This document shows, piece by piece, positions 1 to 6,032 of a stretch of DNA of 7,998 nucleotides. The DNA comes from Chloroflexota bacterium (GTDB lineage Archaea > Iainarchaeota > Iainarchaeia > Iainarchaeales > GCA-2688035), in contig DAOWAC010000041.1 of assembly GCA_030634785.1 (NCBI GenBank), forward strand, positions 1-7,998, in the 5' to 3' direction. The notes under the pieces are model-generated. The model was not told the DNA's origin. It was given only the letters and a program-made list of their open reading frames with translations, and made no database searches. The stretch's first letter is position 1; every line of letters starts with the position of its first letter. The translations under genes and the position numbers were made by a program.

Positions 1-254
1 ATATATTTCATTGTTCCCTGCATTGTTGCATTCATATCCTCAAGCATTTCTTTTTGTAATCTGTCCATTTCATTTTTACTTTTCTCATCTCCATTTTTCA
101 TCAATTCTTTTATTCTTTTTTGTTTTTCTTTCATTTTTGTTTGTGCTTCTTTTTGCTTTTTCTTGTCAATCATTTTTGATTGCAAAAACTTGCTTACGAC
201 TACAACAACCAATGCTATCAGGCCAATTTCTATCACTATATCTACAAATACCAT
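1..254 (-). CDS. DUF106 / Ylp (EMC3/TMCO1/YidC-like) membrane protein, 5' part
   Basis: The first 84 codons of a gene that runs off the left edge. The translation begins MVFVDIVIEIGLIALVVVVV, a single N-terminal membrane segment at about residues 3-21. A basic, heptad-like helical stretch follows (residues 26-75, rich in K, Q, E and M, with LMKNGDEKSKNEMDRLQKEM), ending in a Met-rich part (MLEDMNATMQ). This TM-plus-coiled-coil layout is the hallmark of archaeal DUF106 proteins. Those belong to the Oxa1 superfamily with YidC, EMC3 and TMCO1 and are thought to act in membrane protein insertion; the two later TM segments would lie outside the window. In many archaea the family sits just downstream of secY, as here. 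The ATG at 254 directly abuts a TAA stop of the small ORF upstream, and a GGTGA Shine-Dalgarno lies 7 nt before it. Family confidence is high; function is inferred from the family. Confidence 0.85.
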   Translation of the reverse strand, partial: MVFVDIVIEIGLIALVVVVVSKFLQSKMIDKKKQKEAQTKMKEKQKRIKELMKNGDEKSKNEMDRLQKEMLEDMNATMQGTMKY

Positions 255-347
255 TTAAAAATCACCAAAAAAATTCGGCAGGAAATAAGCATTCCCTAAA
301 TTACTTGAAAAGGGAATAGAATATAAATTATCCGTTTTTCCAGCCAT
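255..347 (-). CDS. Candidate 30-residue microprotein between secY and DUF106
   Basis: A 30-codon ORF plus TAA that exactly fills the secY-DUF106 gap. Its ATG (347-345) lies 6 nt after the SecY stop, and its TAA (257-255) abuts the DUF106 ATG. A GGGTGA Shine-Dalgarno overlaps the SecY stop with a 6-nt spacer. The start context AAGTAAAATGGCT closely resembles those of uL18, eL32 and eS4. The peptide begins MAGKTDNLYSIPF and ends in NFFGDF. It has seven aromatic residues and one lysine, so it differs from the lysine-rich ribosomal proteins, and it has no clear membrane segment. I do not recognise a family. It does not resemble adenylate kinase (no P-loop), which often occupies this position in archaea, nor Sec61-beta. 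It uses some codons that look uncommon nearby (CCC, CCG, GGG). The alternative is a non-coding spacer carrying a promoter or hairpin for the DUF106 gene. Confidence 0.45.
   Translation of the reverse strand: MAGKTDNLYSIPFSSNLGNAYFLPNFFGDF
262..266 (-). promoter_or_regulatory. Shine-Dalgarno GGTGA for the DUF106 gene
   Basis: GGTGA followed by TTTTTAA and then the ATG at 254, a 7-nt spacer. It matches the motif in front of many genes in this operon and fixes the DUF106 start. It lies inside the last codons of the upstream small ORF (Gly-Asp-Phe-stop). Confidence 0.7.
291..317 (-). other. Possible RNA hairpin in the secY-DUF106 gap
   Basis: ATTCCCT (291-297) and AGGGAAT (311-317) are perfect 7-bp inverted arms around a 13-nt loop. 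In the minus-strand transcript this could fold into a modest stem. No U-run follows directly, so it does not look like a simple terminator. It could be a processing or mRNA-stability element, or chance within the small ORF. Confidence 0.3.
320..327 (-). promoter_or_regulatory. Possible archaeal TATA box for the DUF106 gene
   Basis: The minus strand reads TTTATATT, close to the archaeal TATA consensus, preceded by the A/G-rich GGATAA. A start about 25 nt downstream would fall near 298 and leave a ~44-nt leader before the DUF106 ATG. In an AT-rich genome such a match has weak specificity. If used, transcripts from it would not encode the small ORF. Confidence 0.22.
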
Positions 348-353
348 TTTACT

Positions 354-359
354 TCACCC
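354..359 (-). promoter_or_regulatory. Shine-Dalgarno GGGTGA overlapping the SecY stop
   Basis: The last SecY codon and stop read GGG TGA. The same six bases form a Shine-Dalgarno motif placed 6 nt before the ATG of the small ORF at 347. This stop/SD double use is also seen at the eL32/eL19 and eS4/uL5 junctions. Confidence 0.5.
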
Positions 360-1718
360 AAACAATTTCCCGAGCATTGGATGCATTGCCATCATTTGCT
401 CTTTTGCAAGCTGTTCATACAGCCTATAAACAATTCCTACTGTTAGCAAAATTCCTGTTCCGCTTGACAGTCCGCCTAAAGCCATATTTCCAACTCCTGC
501 TAAAAGACCTACAAATATTGAACCAAGAATCGTAATTGTTGGAATATACCGATTCAAAATTCCTTCAATAATTCTTTTATCACGTCTAAATCCTGGAATA
601 TACATTCCTGAACTTTGTAATTGTTCTGCAACTGCTGCTGGGCCCTGGTTTCCCATATTAACCCAGAATATTCCAAAAACAATACAGCATGCAAGCAAAA
701 TAATCAAATAAATTATTGCCTGAATAATATCAGGTGCCATAAATGATAATGCAGGAATAAATCCTTCACTTCCAATTCTTACAATTATATCATAGAATAG
801 ATTGAACGGACTTGTTGTAGCCCATGCAAGGAATCCCATAATTTGTCCCAAAACCGGAATTCCTTCTACTACTGTTGCCCATAGTTGCAGGTTTGCAAAC
901 AATGCAATTGCAAGAATTACCGGTAGGTTTGAAACATACAATAGTTTTACAGGGAAACGTCCGCCCATTCCTTTTCTTCCCATTGTAATTGGAATATTTA
1001 CATGGATTCCTTCTGCAAATACTACAATTGCAAAAATTACAATTGCAACTACTATTGGTAAGAACAGCAAAAAGTTTGCTCCTGTTCCAAGGGATGCAAC
1101 AAACTGCATTATTACTCCGCCTGTTGGATCTATTGGTGTTGGTGGTCTAAAAACCTGCCAGAAGAATGCTCCGCTTACTCCTCCTGCAATAAACAATCCA
1201 ATACCTGAACCAATACCATATTTTGACACCAATTCATCAAGGTATAGAAGAATAATTGACCCAAGTGCAACCTGTAAAATTACAAGTATCATAAAACCAG
1301 GCTTTGCAAGCAAAGGAGTTCCTGTAATTGTATATGCAAGTGCTTCAAAAAAGCACAATGCTATTGCAAAAAGCTTCTGCAGGCTTTGGAATTTTGATTT
1401 GTCTGCAGGGTTGCTCATATCAATATTGATAAATTTTGCTCCAACCAAAAGCTGTAATACAATGGATGACAGTACAATTGGACCAATTCCTGCACTAATT
1501 AATGTTCCCATATTGCTTGCAAGAATTGTTTGGATTCCCAAAAGATAATCTGCTCTTGCAACATCAAGTCCTATCAAAGTGATATTTCCCATTATGAAGA
1601 AAATCACTAATGCAAGTGATGTCCACATTAGCTTTGTCTTAAGTGTAAGTTCCTTTGCCGGTGGCTTAACTTCAGGAAGTAGTCTGAAAATTGGTTGCAA
1701 TGCATCAAGGAACGTCAT
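354..1718 (-). CDS. secY: Preprotein translocase subunit SecY
   Basis: Pore-forming subunit of the archaeal SecYEbeta channel in the cytoplasmic membrane, which moves or inserts nascent proteins while the ribosome docks on its cytosolic loops. The 454-residue length and ten hydrophobic segments are normal for an archaeal SecY. The N-terminus (LPEVKPPAKELTLKTKLMWT) matches the archaeal amphipathic helix before TM1. ASNMGTLISAGIGPIV (about 67-82) corresponds to the plug/TM2 region, LDELVSKYGIGSGIGLFI (160-177) is the strongly conserved TM4-TM5 stretch, YVSNLPVILA (261-270) precedes TM7, and IVYRLYEQL (429-437) marks TM10 and the start of the tail. The basic loop GFRRDKR (376-382) is where the ribosome contact is expected. 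The ATG lies 16 nt after the uL15 stop, behind an AGTGA motif. The position at the end of the spc operon is the usual one. adk does not follow. Confidence 0.98.
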   Translation of the reverse strand: MTFLDALQPIFRLLPEVKPPAKELTLKTKLMWTSLALVIFFIMGNITLIGLDVARADYLLGIQTILASNMGTLISAGIGPIVLSSIVLQLLVGAKFINIDMSNPADKSKFQSLQKLFAIALCFFEALAYTITGTPLLAKPGFMILVILQVALGSIILLYLDELVSKYGIGSGIGLFIAGGVSGAFFWQVFRPPTPIDPTGGVIMQFVASLGTGANFLLFLPIVVAIVIFAIVVFAEGIHVNIPITMGRKGMGGRFPVKLLYVSNLPVILAIALFANLQLWATVVEGIPVLGQIMGFLAWATTSPFNLFYDIIVRIGSEGFIPALSFMAPDIIQAIIYLIILLACCIVFGIFWVNMGNQGPAAVAEQLQSSGMYIPGFRRDKRIIEGILNRYIPTITILGSIFVGLLAGVGNMALGGLSSGTGILLTVGIVYRLYEQLAKEQMMAMHPMLGKLFG

Positions 1719-1734
1719 TTTAAATCACTAAAAA

Positions 1735-2289
1735 TTATTCTTTTTTTTCCTCTTTTTTTGTTTCTTTTGGTGTTTCGGTTTCTGATTTTTCTTCTTTTAT
1801 CGGTTCTTTCTCTTCAGCTGTTTTTTCAATTTTTTCCTTTTCATTCATTTCTTCTCTGGCAAATTCTTCTAATTCAACATTTCCGCCTGCCTTTTTTACT
1901 TTTTCAATTGCTTTTTTGCTTGCTTTCATATTTCTTACAATAATCTTTTGTGTTAATTCTCCTTTTGAAAGCAATTTGTCAAATCCAATTTTTGAACCGT
2001 CTATAATAATTGTAGTTCCTTCTTTTGAAATTTTTCCTGCAACTTCAAGCTTTGGCATTTTTTGAATAAGCAAGTCAATGTTTATTTCTCTAACAATCTT
2101 TCTTGACAATACTTTTTTCTTTTCCTGTCCAAACTTGCCTGCGTATTTGCTATACTTGTGCTTGTGAGATCCAGCCAAACCTCTGCCGCCTCTGCTTCCA
2201 GCTCCTCTTCTTCTTTTTGTGTCACCATTTCCTCTGGTACGCTGTCCAAGCATCTTGTTTACTCTTTTTTTTCTTCTTCTTACAACCAT
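1735..2289 (-). CDS. rpl15: Large-subunit ribosomal protein uL15
   Basis: A late-assembling 23S rRNA-binding protein of the 50S subunit. The N-terminal third is the extended, Arg/Gly-rich rRNA-threading tail (RRRKKRVNKMLGQRTRG; RRRGAGSRGGRGLAGSHKHK at 26-45), typical of archaeal and eukaryotic uL15. The globular domain follows (IVREINIDLLIQKMPKLEVA, about 65-84; a conserved VKKAGGNVEL near 131-140). Residues ~146-184 form an extra Lys/Glu-rich tail (EEKEPIKEEK, ETPKETKKEEKKE) beyond the usual end of the fold, which makes the 184 residues longer than a typical archaeal uL15. The ATG abuts the TAA of uL30 (ATT TAA ATG), implying coupled translation; GATGATTTAA upstream is only a weak SD match. 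Confidence 0.97.
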   Translation of the reverse strand: MVVRRRKKRVNKMLGQRTRGNGDTKRRRGAGSRGGRGLAGSHKHKYSKYAGKFGQEKKKVLSRKIVREINIDLLIQKMPKLEVAGKISKEGTTIIIDGSKIGFDKLLSKGELTQKIIVRNMKASKKAIEKVKKAGGNVELEEFAREEMNEKEKIEKTAEEKEPIKEEKSETETPKETKKEEKKE

Positions 2290-2745
2290 TTAAATCATCC
2301 TTTTAACAAGCTTGTTTATGTCGCTGGCTCTGTATCCTAGAGCACCTCCGACACTATAACTCTTTTTTATTCCTGCTCTTTCATAACCTTTCTTTGGAGG
2401 ACTCAGTCTTAAAATTGGCTTTATGCCGACATCTTCAAGTTTTGTCTTTCCTTCAATAACTGACTTTGCAAGTTCTTCAAATGAAGCAATTTTTTTCTCT
2501 TTTAAAAAATCTTTTCCAATTTTTTTGTTTCCTGCAATTCTTCCTCTTTTTTCAAGTGCAACAGCAAGTGTTTCTTCATCTATTTCTCCAAATGTAATAA
2601 ATGACTGGGTTTTTTCAAGCATTCCCTTTTGTTCTTTTCTTACAAGTGCAAGGTGGTTGACTCTGTCAAGTCTGAGTAATTCAAGAGTTTTCTTAATTCT
2701 TGGAGACACGTTGACTTTTCCTCTAACTCTTATTGCTACATACAT
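2290..2745 (-). CDS. rpl30: Large-subunit ribosomal protein uL30, archaeal long form
   Basis: A 50S protein equivalent to bacterial L30 and eukaryotic L7. The 151 residues are the archaeal size, against ~60 in bacteria. The N-terminus YVAIRVRGKVNVSPRIKKTL followed by LLRLDRVNHLALV is the conserved L30 ferredoxin-like core. GDFLKEKK-like linker residues and the C-terminal LRLSPPKKGYERAGIKKSYS (about 112-131) with GGALGYR are characteristic of archaeal/eukaryotic family members. The start at 2745 lies 5 nt after the TGA of uS5, with GGGAGG further upstream inside the uS5 end. The uS5-uL30-uL15 order is the universal spc order. Nothing appears broken or unusual. Confidence 0.97.
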   Translation of the reverse strand: MYVAIRVRGKVNVSPRIKKTLELLRLDRVNHLALVRKEQKGMLEKTQSFITFGEIDEETLAVALEKRGRIAGNKKIGKDFLKEKKIASFEELAKSVIEGKTKLEDVGIKPILRLSPPKKGYERAGIKKSYSVGGALGYRASDINKLVKRMI

Positions 2746-2750
2746 TCAAA

Positions 2751-3449
2751 TCATGCCTCCCTCTTGCTTTTTTTTCCAATCTCGTCAGAAACCTTCATCT
2801 TGTTAGTTTGTTCAAGTGCATTTATTGCTGCTTTTACAAAATTAAGTCTTGTGTCAGTTGCGCCTGCTACCTTTGTCCAAACGTCGTTTACTCCTGCAAA
2901 CTTTAAAACATCCTTAACAGCTTCTCCTGCAACTCTTCCTGTTCCTTTTGGTGCCGGAAGGAATGAAATTCTTACGCTTGCATTCTTTCCGCTTACCTTA
3001 AATGGAACACTGTGTCCTGTTCCGCAAGTGCATTCCCAGCTTCCGCATCCTCTTCTTACCTTTACAAGGTTGAGTTTTGCTTTTCTGGTTGCTTTTCTTA
3101 CAGCAGGCCATTTTTCAAGATCTTTTGCAGTTCCTATTCCTACAAATCCGTTCTTGTTTCCAACCAATACAGAAACTCTAAAGCTAAATTTTCTTCCTGC
3201 TCTTACAACTCTTGTTGTTTTCTTAAGTTCAATCATTTTTTCTTCCATTGGCATCAGATAATCAATAATTTCTGCCTCAAGCACTGGCTTGTTTCCTTTT
3301 ACAATTTCATCCATGCTTGTTATTGTGCCTGCAAGAACCTTTTTTCCAAGTTCTGTTTTTGGAACCCATTTTGCAAGCTCGGCTTCTCTTTTTTCTTTTG
3401 CCTTTTGTTCTCTTTCTTCAGCGCTCAATTTTCTTCTTTCTCTTGCCAT
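2751..3449 (-). CDS. rps5: Small-subunit ribosomal protein uS5
   Basis: A 30S protein near the mRNA entry side that supports decoding fidelity. The 232 residues fit the archaeal/eukaryotic type. An N-terminal charged helix (about 1-28) precedes the double-stranded-RNA-binding-like S5 N domain (FSFRVSVLVGNKNGFVGIGTAKD, about 88-110). RRGCGSWECTCGTGHSVPF (132-150), with cysteines at 135, 140 and 142, is the archaeal version of the conserved loop. The C-terminal S5 domain follows (SVRISFLPAPKGTGRVAGE, 158-176; AGVNDVWTKVAGATDTRLN, 185-203). The ATG lies 13 nt after the uL18 stop with CGGTGA in front at a 5-nt spacing, a strong SD. Intact. Confidence 0.98.
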   Translation of the reverse strand: MARERRKLSAEEREQKAKEKREAELAKWVPKTELGKKVLAGTITSMDEIVKGNKPVLEAEIIDYLMPMEEKMIELKKTTRVVRAGRKFSFRVSVLVGNKNGFVGIGTAKDLEKWPAVRKATRKAKLNLVKVRRGCGSWECTCGTGHSVPFKVSGKNASVRISFLPAPKGTGRVAGEAVKDVLKFAGVNDVWTKVAGATDTRLNFVKAAINALEQTNKMKVSDEIGKKSKREA

Positions 3450-3462
3450 TCAAATCACCGTT

Positions 3463-4023
3463 TTATTTTGCACCCAAAATTTTTTGTTTTACTTCTTCAA
3501 AAATCTTTACTGTATTTTCTAAATCTGATTCTTTAATTTTTCCAAAAGACTTTCCTTTTGAAATTTTTGCAAAATCTTCAATATGTTTTCCCTTAATTCT
3601 GTTCTCATCAGGAATTGCTTCTTCTCCTGCCGGAATCTTAAGTCCTGCATCAATTGCTCCTTTAAGTGTGCTTGCCCACCATCCCTTTCTTTGAGGGATT
3701 GCAAAGCCAATGTCAAGGATTGCTTTTTCAACATTTGCCTTTTTTGCCCTGTTGCCTGCAAGTAAACCTGTAAGATATGCTGCTGGAACACTTTTCTTTC
3801 CTGCTTTCCAGCCAAACTTTTCAAGTTCTCTGCTGTTTGCATGGGCAATTGTCTTGTCTCCTGTATTAAGATACTCTATAATCTGTACAATTACATACTT
3901 GTTTGTTCTTCTTGAAACAAGTCTTGGAATGTTGCTTTTAAGCATGCTCAATCTTTTCTTGTAATTGGTTTTGCCCTCTTTTCTTCTCCGAAACGGAACC
4001 TTGTATGTTGTTTTGTTAGTCAT
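3463..4023 (-). CDS. rpl18: Large-subunit ribosomal protein uL18
   Basis: A 5S rRNA-binding protein of the central protuberance, acting with uL5. The 186-residue length matches archaeal uL18 (bacterial forms are ~115). The N-terminus YKVPFRRRKEGKTNYKKRL (7-25) is the archaeal/eukaryotic signature, followed by IPRLVSRRTNKYVIVQII (32-49). The middle contains AAYLTGLLAGNRA (81-93) and LDIGFAIPQRKG (103-114). A Gly-rich stretch, LKGAIDAGLKIP (120-131), precedes a C-terminal helical segment. Only two bases separate its ATG from the eL19 stop (TAA-AA-ATG), and the preceding codons supply AAGGTAAG as a possible SD, so translation is probably coupled. Confidence 0.97.
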   Translation of the reverse strand: MTNKTTYKVPFRRRKEGKTNYKKRLSMLKSNIPRLVSRRTNKYVIVQIIEYLNTGDKTIAHANSRELEKFGWKAGKKSVPAAYLTGLLAGNRAKKANVEKAILDIGFAIPQRKGWWASTLKGAIDAGLKIPAGEEAIPDENRIKGKHIEDFAKISKGKSFGKIKESDLENTVKIFEEVKQKILGAK

Positions 4024-4025
4024 TT

Positions 4026-4475
4026 TTACTTACCTTTTTTTCCTTCAACTGCTGCCTTCAAATACTTTTTTCCTTTAAAGTAACCGCCTTTTACTCTTTT
4101 GTAAAGCGTCCTGTAGCCAATTTTTGCAACTTCTTTTGGCTTTTCTTTTTGTAATTGTTTAAGCATTTTCCTCTGACTTCTTACATTTTTCATCCACGTC
4201 GGCTTTTTTTCAACCCTTGCTTTTTTTGTTCCTTTTCTTTTTCCTTTTCCTCTTTTTCTTCCTTTTTTCTTTTTCTCGTGGAGTTTTCTTGCTCTTGCCC
4301 TGCTCTGGCTGTTTTTTCCGCTTTTCTTTATTACTCCTTCTTTTATAAGCTCCCTTATATCATCCTTTGTCATAACTGATTTGATTTTGTCTCCTTCTTT
4401 TGGATCAAACCATATAATATTCTTGCCACATTTCAAAATTACTGCAGCCATTTCCTTAACTTTATCTTGTCTCAT
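4026..4475 (-). CDS. rpl19e: Large-subunit ribosomal protein eL19
   Basis: An archaeal/eukaryotic-specific 50S protein that bridges rRNA domains and subunits. The 149 residues are normal for archaea. The N-terminal globular helices contain VILKCGKNIIWFDPKE (about 12-27) and DDIRELIKEGVIKKS (38-52), both family signatures. A very basic linker (residues 55-91, with RARARKLHEKKKKGRKRGKG) follows, then the long C-terminal helix beginning TWMKNVRSQRKMLKQL and ending YRTLYKRVKGGYFKGKKYL. The gene starts 5 nt after the eL32 stop. An AGGTGA Shine-Dalgarno includes that stop codon (AGG TGA ATTGA ATG), one of the clearest stop/SD fusions in the operon. Confidence 0.97.
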   Translation of the reverse strand: MRQDKVKEMAAVILKCGKNIIWFDPKEGDKIKSVMTKDDIRELIKEGVIKKSGKNSQSRARARKLHEKKKKGRKRGKGKRKGTKKARVEKKPTWMKNVRSQRKMLKQLQKEKPKEVAKIGYRTLYKRVKGGYFKGKKYLKAAVEGKKGK

Positions 4476-4480
4476 TCAAT

Positions 4481-5056
4481 TCACCTGTTTAAAATCACAA
4501 TTTTTAGTTCGTCTGCTTTTTTCAAAATCTCTATCTTCTTTTTCTTTCCAATAGTTCTTGAAATTTTTACAGCTACTGTTGCTTTTTCCTTTTCCATTGC
4601 TACTAGCTCGTTCATGTTCCTTACAAGTCTTTCTTTATAACCTGATGGATGAACAAACCTTATTTTTTTTGGAGTCATGTAACCTGTGCCTGGTACAAGT
4701 CCGTCTTCTTTCTTAAATACAATATCAATTCCTCTTGGCTTTCTCCACTTTTGCCATTTTTCTCTGCTAACCTTTCTAACACTTCTTTTTCCAAACCTTC
4801 CTCTAAACATGTGTCTTTTCTTTGCTCTTACAAGAGCTGACAATTTCTTAATTTCTTTACTTTTTGTAATCTTAACTGGCTTTTTCTTAACATATGGCTT
4901 CTTTGCAGTCTTTGCTTTTTCAGCATGCTTTTTTGCAGGATGTTTTTCAACAGCATGCTTTGTTTTAGCAACTGTTTTTTCTTTTACAGCTTCTTTTGCA
5001 GTCTTTGCTTTTTCTGCGTGCTTTTTTGCATGTGTTGCTTTTTTTGCTTCAGCCAT
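4481..5056 (-). CDS. rpl32e: Large-subunit ribosomal protein eL32 with a Lys/Ala/His-rich N-terminal extension
   Basis: An archaeal/eukaryotic 50S protein. The conserved domain spans about residues 75-191: FRGRFGKRSVRKVSREKWQK (79-98), KWRKPRGIDI (98-107) and VHPSGYKERLVRN (135-147) are eL32 signatures, and the C-terminus KADELKIVILNR is the usual end. Before it lies an extension of roughly 70 residues made mostly of Lys and Ala with scattered His, Thr, Glu and Val. The 12-mer AKKHAEKAKTAK occurs twice, at 10-21 and 41-52. The tail resembles histone H1/HU-type basic tails in composition only; a nucleic-acid contact or flexible rRNA tail is an inference. The first ATG at 5056 is supported by AAAGGAG upstream and the TAA-AA-ATG junction with uL6, so the extension is probably translated rather than a start-call error. 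Confidence 0.95.
   Translation of the reverse strand: MAEAKKATHAKKHAEKAKTAKEAVKEKTVAKTKHAVEKHPAKKHAEKAKTAKKPYVKKKPVKITKSKEIKKLSALVRAKKRHMFRGRFGKRSVRKVSREKWQKWRKPRGIDIVFKKEDGLVPGTGYMTPKKIRFVHPSGYKERLVRNMNELVAMEKEKATVAVKISRTIGKKKKIEILKKADELKIVILNR
4902..4937. repeat. Direct repeat copy A in the eL32 N-terminal extension
   Basis: A 36-nt unit matching 4995-5030 at 34 of 36 positions, offset by 93 nt (31 codons). It encodes the second AKKHAEKAKTAK of eL32. Both differences are synonymous (His CAT/CAC, Ala GCT/GCA). Confidence 0.85.
4995..5030. repeat. Direct repeat copy B in the eL32 N-terminal extension
   Basis: Partner of 4902-4937, in the same reading frame, encoding the first AKKHAEKAKTAK (residues 10-21). 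The 31-codon offset and two silent changes suggest an in-frame tandem duplication that has since diverged at the DNA level. Confidence 0.85.
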
Positions 5057-5058
5057 TT

Positions 5059-5616
5059 TTACTTACTCTCCTTTTCTTCCTGTAATCCTTTTTTTACAAT
5101 AAAAATTCCATCCTGATAAACTCTTTTGTCTTTTCCTCTGACCTTTGTTGCACTTTCAAGGTTTGCTGCTGTCTGTCCTGCTGCTTCTTTGCTGTGGCTT
5201 TTTACAACAACATCTTTTCCCTTTATGGTTACTGTTGCGCCTTCAACAATTTTTGCATTCCTTGGCTTTTTTTCTCCGACAAAATTCTTTATTTCAATAA
5301 TCTTTCCTTTAACTGTCACATTCATTGGAAAGTGACTGTAAACAATAACCAATTTGTAAACATACTCGTTTCCAAGTCCGCTTACCATATTGTTTACGTG
5401 AGAAGCAATTGTGTTAACCAATGCATTAATTTTTCTTGAAGCAGGAGTTCCAATTATAACAATGCTATTGTTTTCTTGTTTAAAAGAAATTCCGTTTGCT
5501 TTCAATTTTCTTGTTGCCTCTTTTTCTGCTCCTTTTATTGAAACAGTACTTTCTTTTACTTCGGCAGTAATGCCGTCCGGCAACTTAATTGTTTTTTCAA
5601 ATGTTTCCTTTATCAT
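5059..5616 (-). CDS. rpl6: Large-subunit ribosomal protein uL6
   Basis: A 50S protein near the GTPase-associated centre and sarcin-ricin loop. It has 185 residues with the two tandem L6 folds: domain 1 around residues 8-85 (IKLPDGITAEVKESTVSIKG at 11-29) and domain 2 around 90-178 (FPMNVTVKGKIIEIKNFVGEKKPR, 96-119). RGKDKRVYQDGIFIVKKG (160-177) is the archaeal C-terminal signature. The start at 5616 follows the uS8 stop by 11 nt, with TAGGTGA (stop plus SD) and a 7-nt A/T spacer, a good initiation site. Length and motifs are standard; no anomaly seen. Confidence 0.97.
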   Translation of the reverse strand: MIKETFEKTIKLPDGITAEVKESTVSIKGAEKEATRKLKANGISFKQENNSIVIIGTPASRKINALVNTIASHVNNMVSGLGNEYVYKLVIVYSHFPMNVTVKGKIIEIKNFVGEKKPRNAKIVEGATVTIKGKDVVVKSHSKEAAGQTAANLESATKVRGKDKRVYQDGIFIVKKGLQEEKESK

Positions 5617-5627
5617 AAAAAATTCAC

Positions 5628-6020
5628 CTAATAAACATATGCTATAAGTCTGCCTCCAAGGCCTTTTTCTTTGGCTTCCTTGTGTGCCAAAACACCTTTT
5701 GGTGTGCTTACAACAATAAGTCCAACATCTCTTGCAGGCAAATACCTTTTTTCAAAGCTTTCAAATTTGCTTTTCTTTACTGCATATCTTGGCTTTATTG
5801 CTTTACAATCGTTGATTTTTCCAAGCAATCCAATTTTGTATACTCCGTCTCTTCCATCTTTGATAAATTCAAAAGACGAAATATAGCCGTTTGCCTGCAT
5901 AACTTTTAGGATTTCTCCGAAAAGCTTTGAAGCTGGCCTGTAAAGGCATTCTTTTTTTGCAGCGTTATCGCTGTTCTTAATTGCAACTAATCCATCTGCT
6001 ATTGGGTCAACCAAACTCAT
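5628..6020 (-). CDS. rps8: Small-subunit ribosomal protein uS8
   Basis: A primary 16S rRNA-binding protein of the 30S platform; the family also includes translational regulators of spc operons. The 130 residues are the archaeal length. The N-terminus [16 protein letters not shown] (1-16) and [19 protein letters not shown] (29-47) match closely what I recall of archaeal uS8, as do [19 protein letters not shown] (65-83) and [18 protein letters not shown] (93-110). The end, [18 protein letters not shown], is the classic one. The ATG lies 12 nt after the uS14 stop with GGTGGATGA upstream. Intact. Whether it autoregulates the operon here cannot be judged from the sequence. Confidence 0.98.
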   Translation of the reverse strand: MSLVDPIADGLVAIKNSDNAAKKECLYRPASKLFGEILKVMQANGYISSFEFIKDGRDGVYKIGLLGKINDCKAIKPRYAVKKSKFESFEKRYLPARDVGLIVVSTPKGVLAHKEAKEKGLGGRLIAYVY

Positions 6021-6032
6021 TTTTCATCCACC

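Noticed and set aside
11..319. A plus-strand 102-codon frame with a Phe/Leu-rich N-terminus
   Set aside because: Antisense to the DUF106 coiled-coil region and the small ORF; hydrophobicity comes from complementing Lys codons.
802..1548. A 248-codon open frame on the plus strand opposite secY
   Set aside because: It lies wholly antisense to a clear SecY gene, has no family-like features, and its composition (rich in Ile, Thr, Pro, Ala) is what the complement of SecY codons gives.
1735..1860. T-rich tract on the plus strand as a terminator or repeat element
   Set aside because: It is the coding sequence for the Lys/Glu tail of uL15, read from the other strand; transcription runs through it the opposite way.
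3020..3045. The C-x4-C-x-C cluster in uS5 as a novel zinc site
   Set aside because: A Cys-rich GCGSWEC-type loop is usual in archaeal uS5, so it is a family feature rather than a novelty.
3012..3536. A 174-codon plus-strand open frame opposite uS5/uL18
   Set aside because: Ser/Phe/Cys-rich translation with no motif, antisense to two secure ribosomal genes; expected shadow of A-rich coding strands.
3519..3848. A 109-codon minus-strand frame inside uL18
   Set aside because: An out-of-frame overlap within a well-conserved ribosomal protein; Gln/Lys/Leu-rich translation without recognisable motifs.
4686..5102. A plus-strand frame with hydrophobic, apparently membrane-like translation
   Set aside because: It is the complement of the Lys/Ala-rich eL32 extension; AAA/AAG codons read as TTT/CTT give false Phe/Leu-rich segments.
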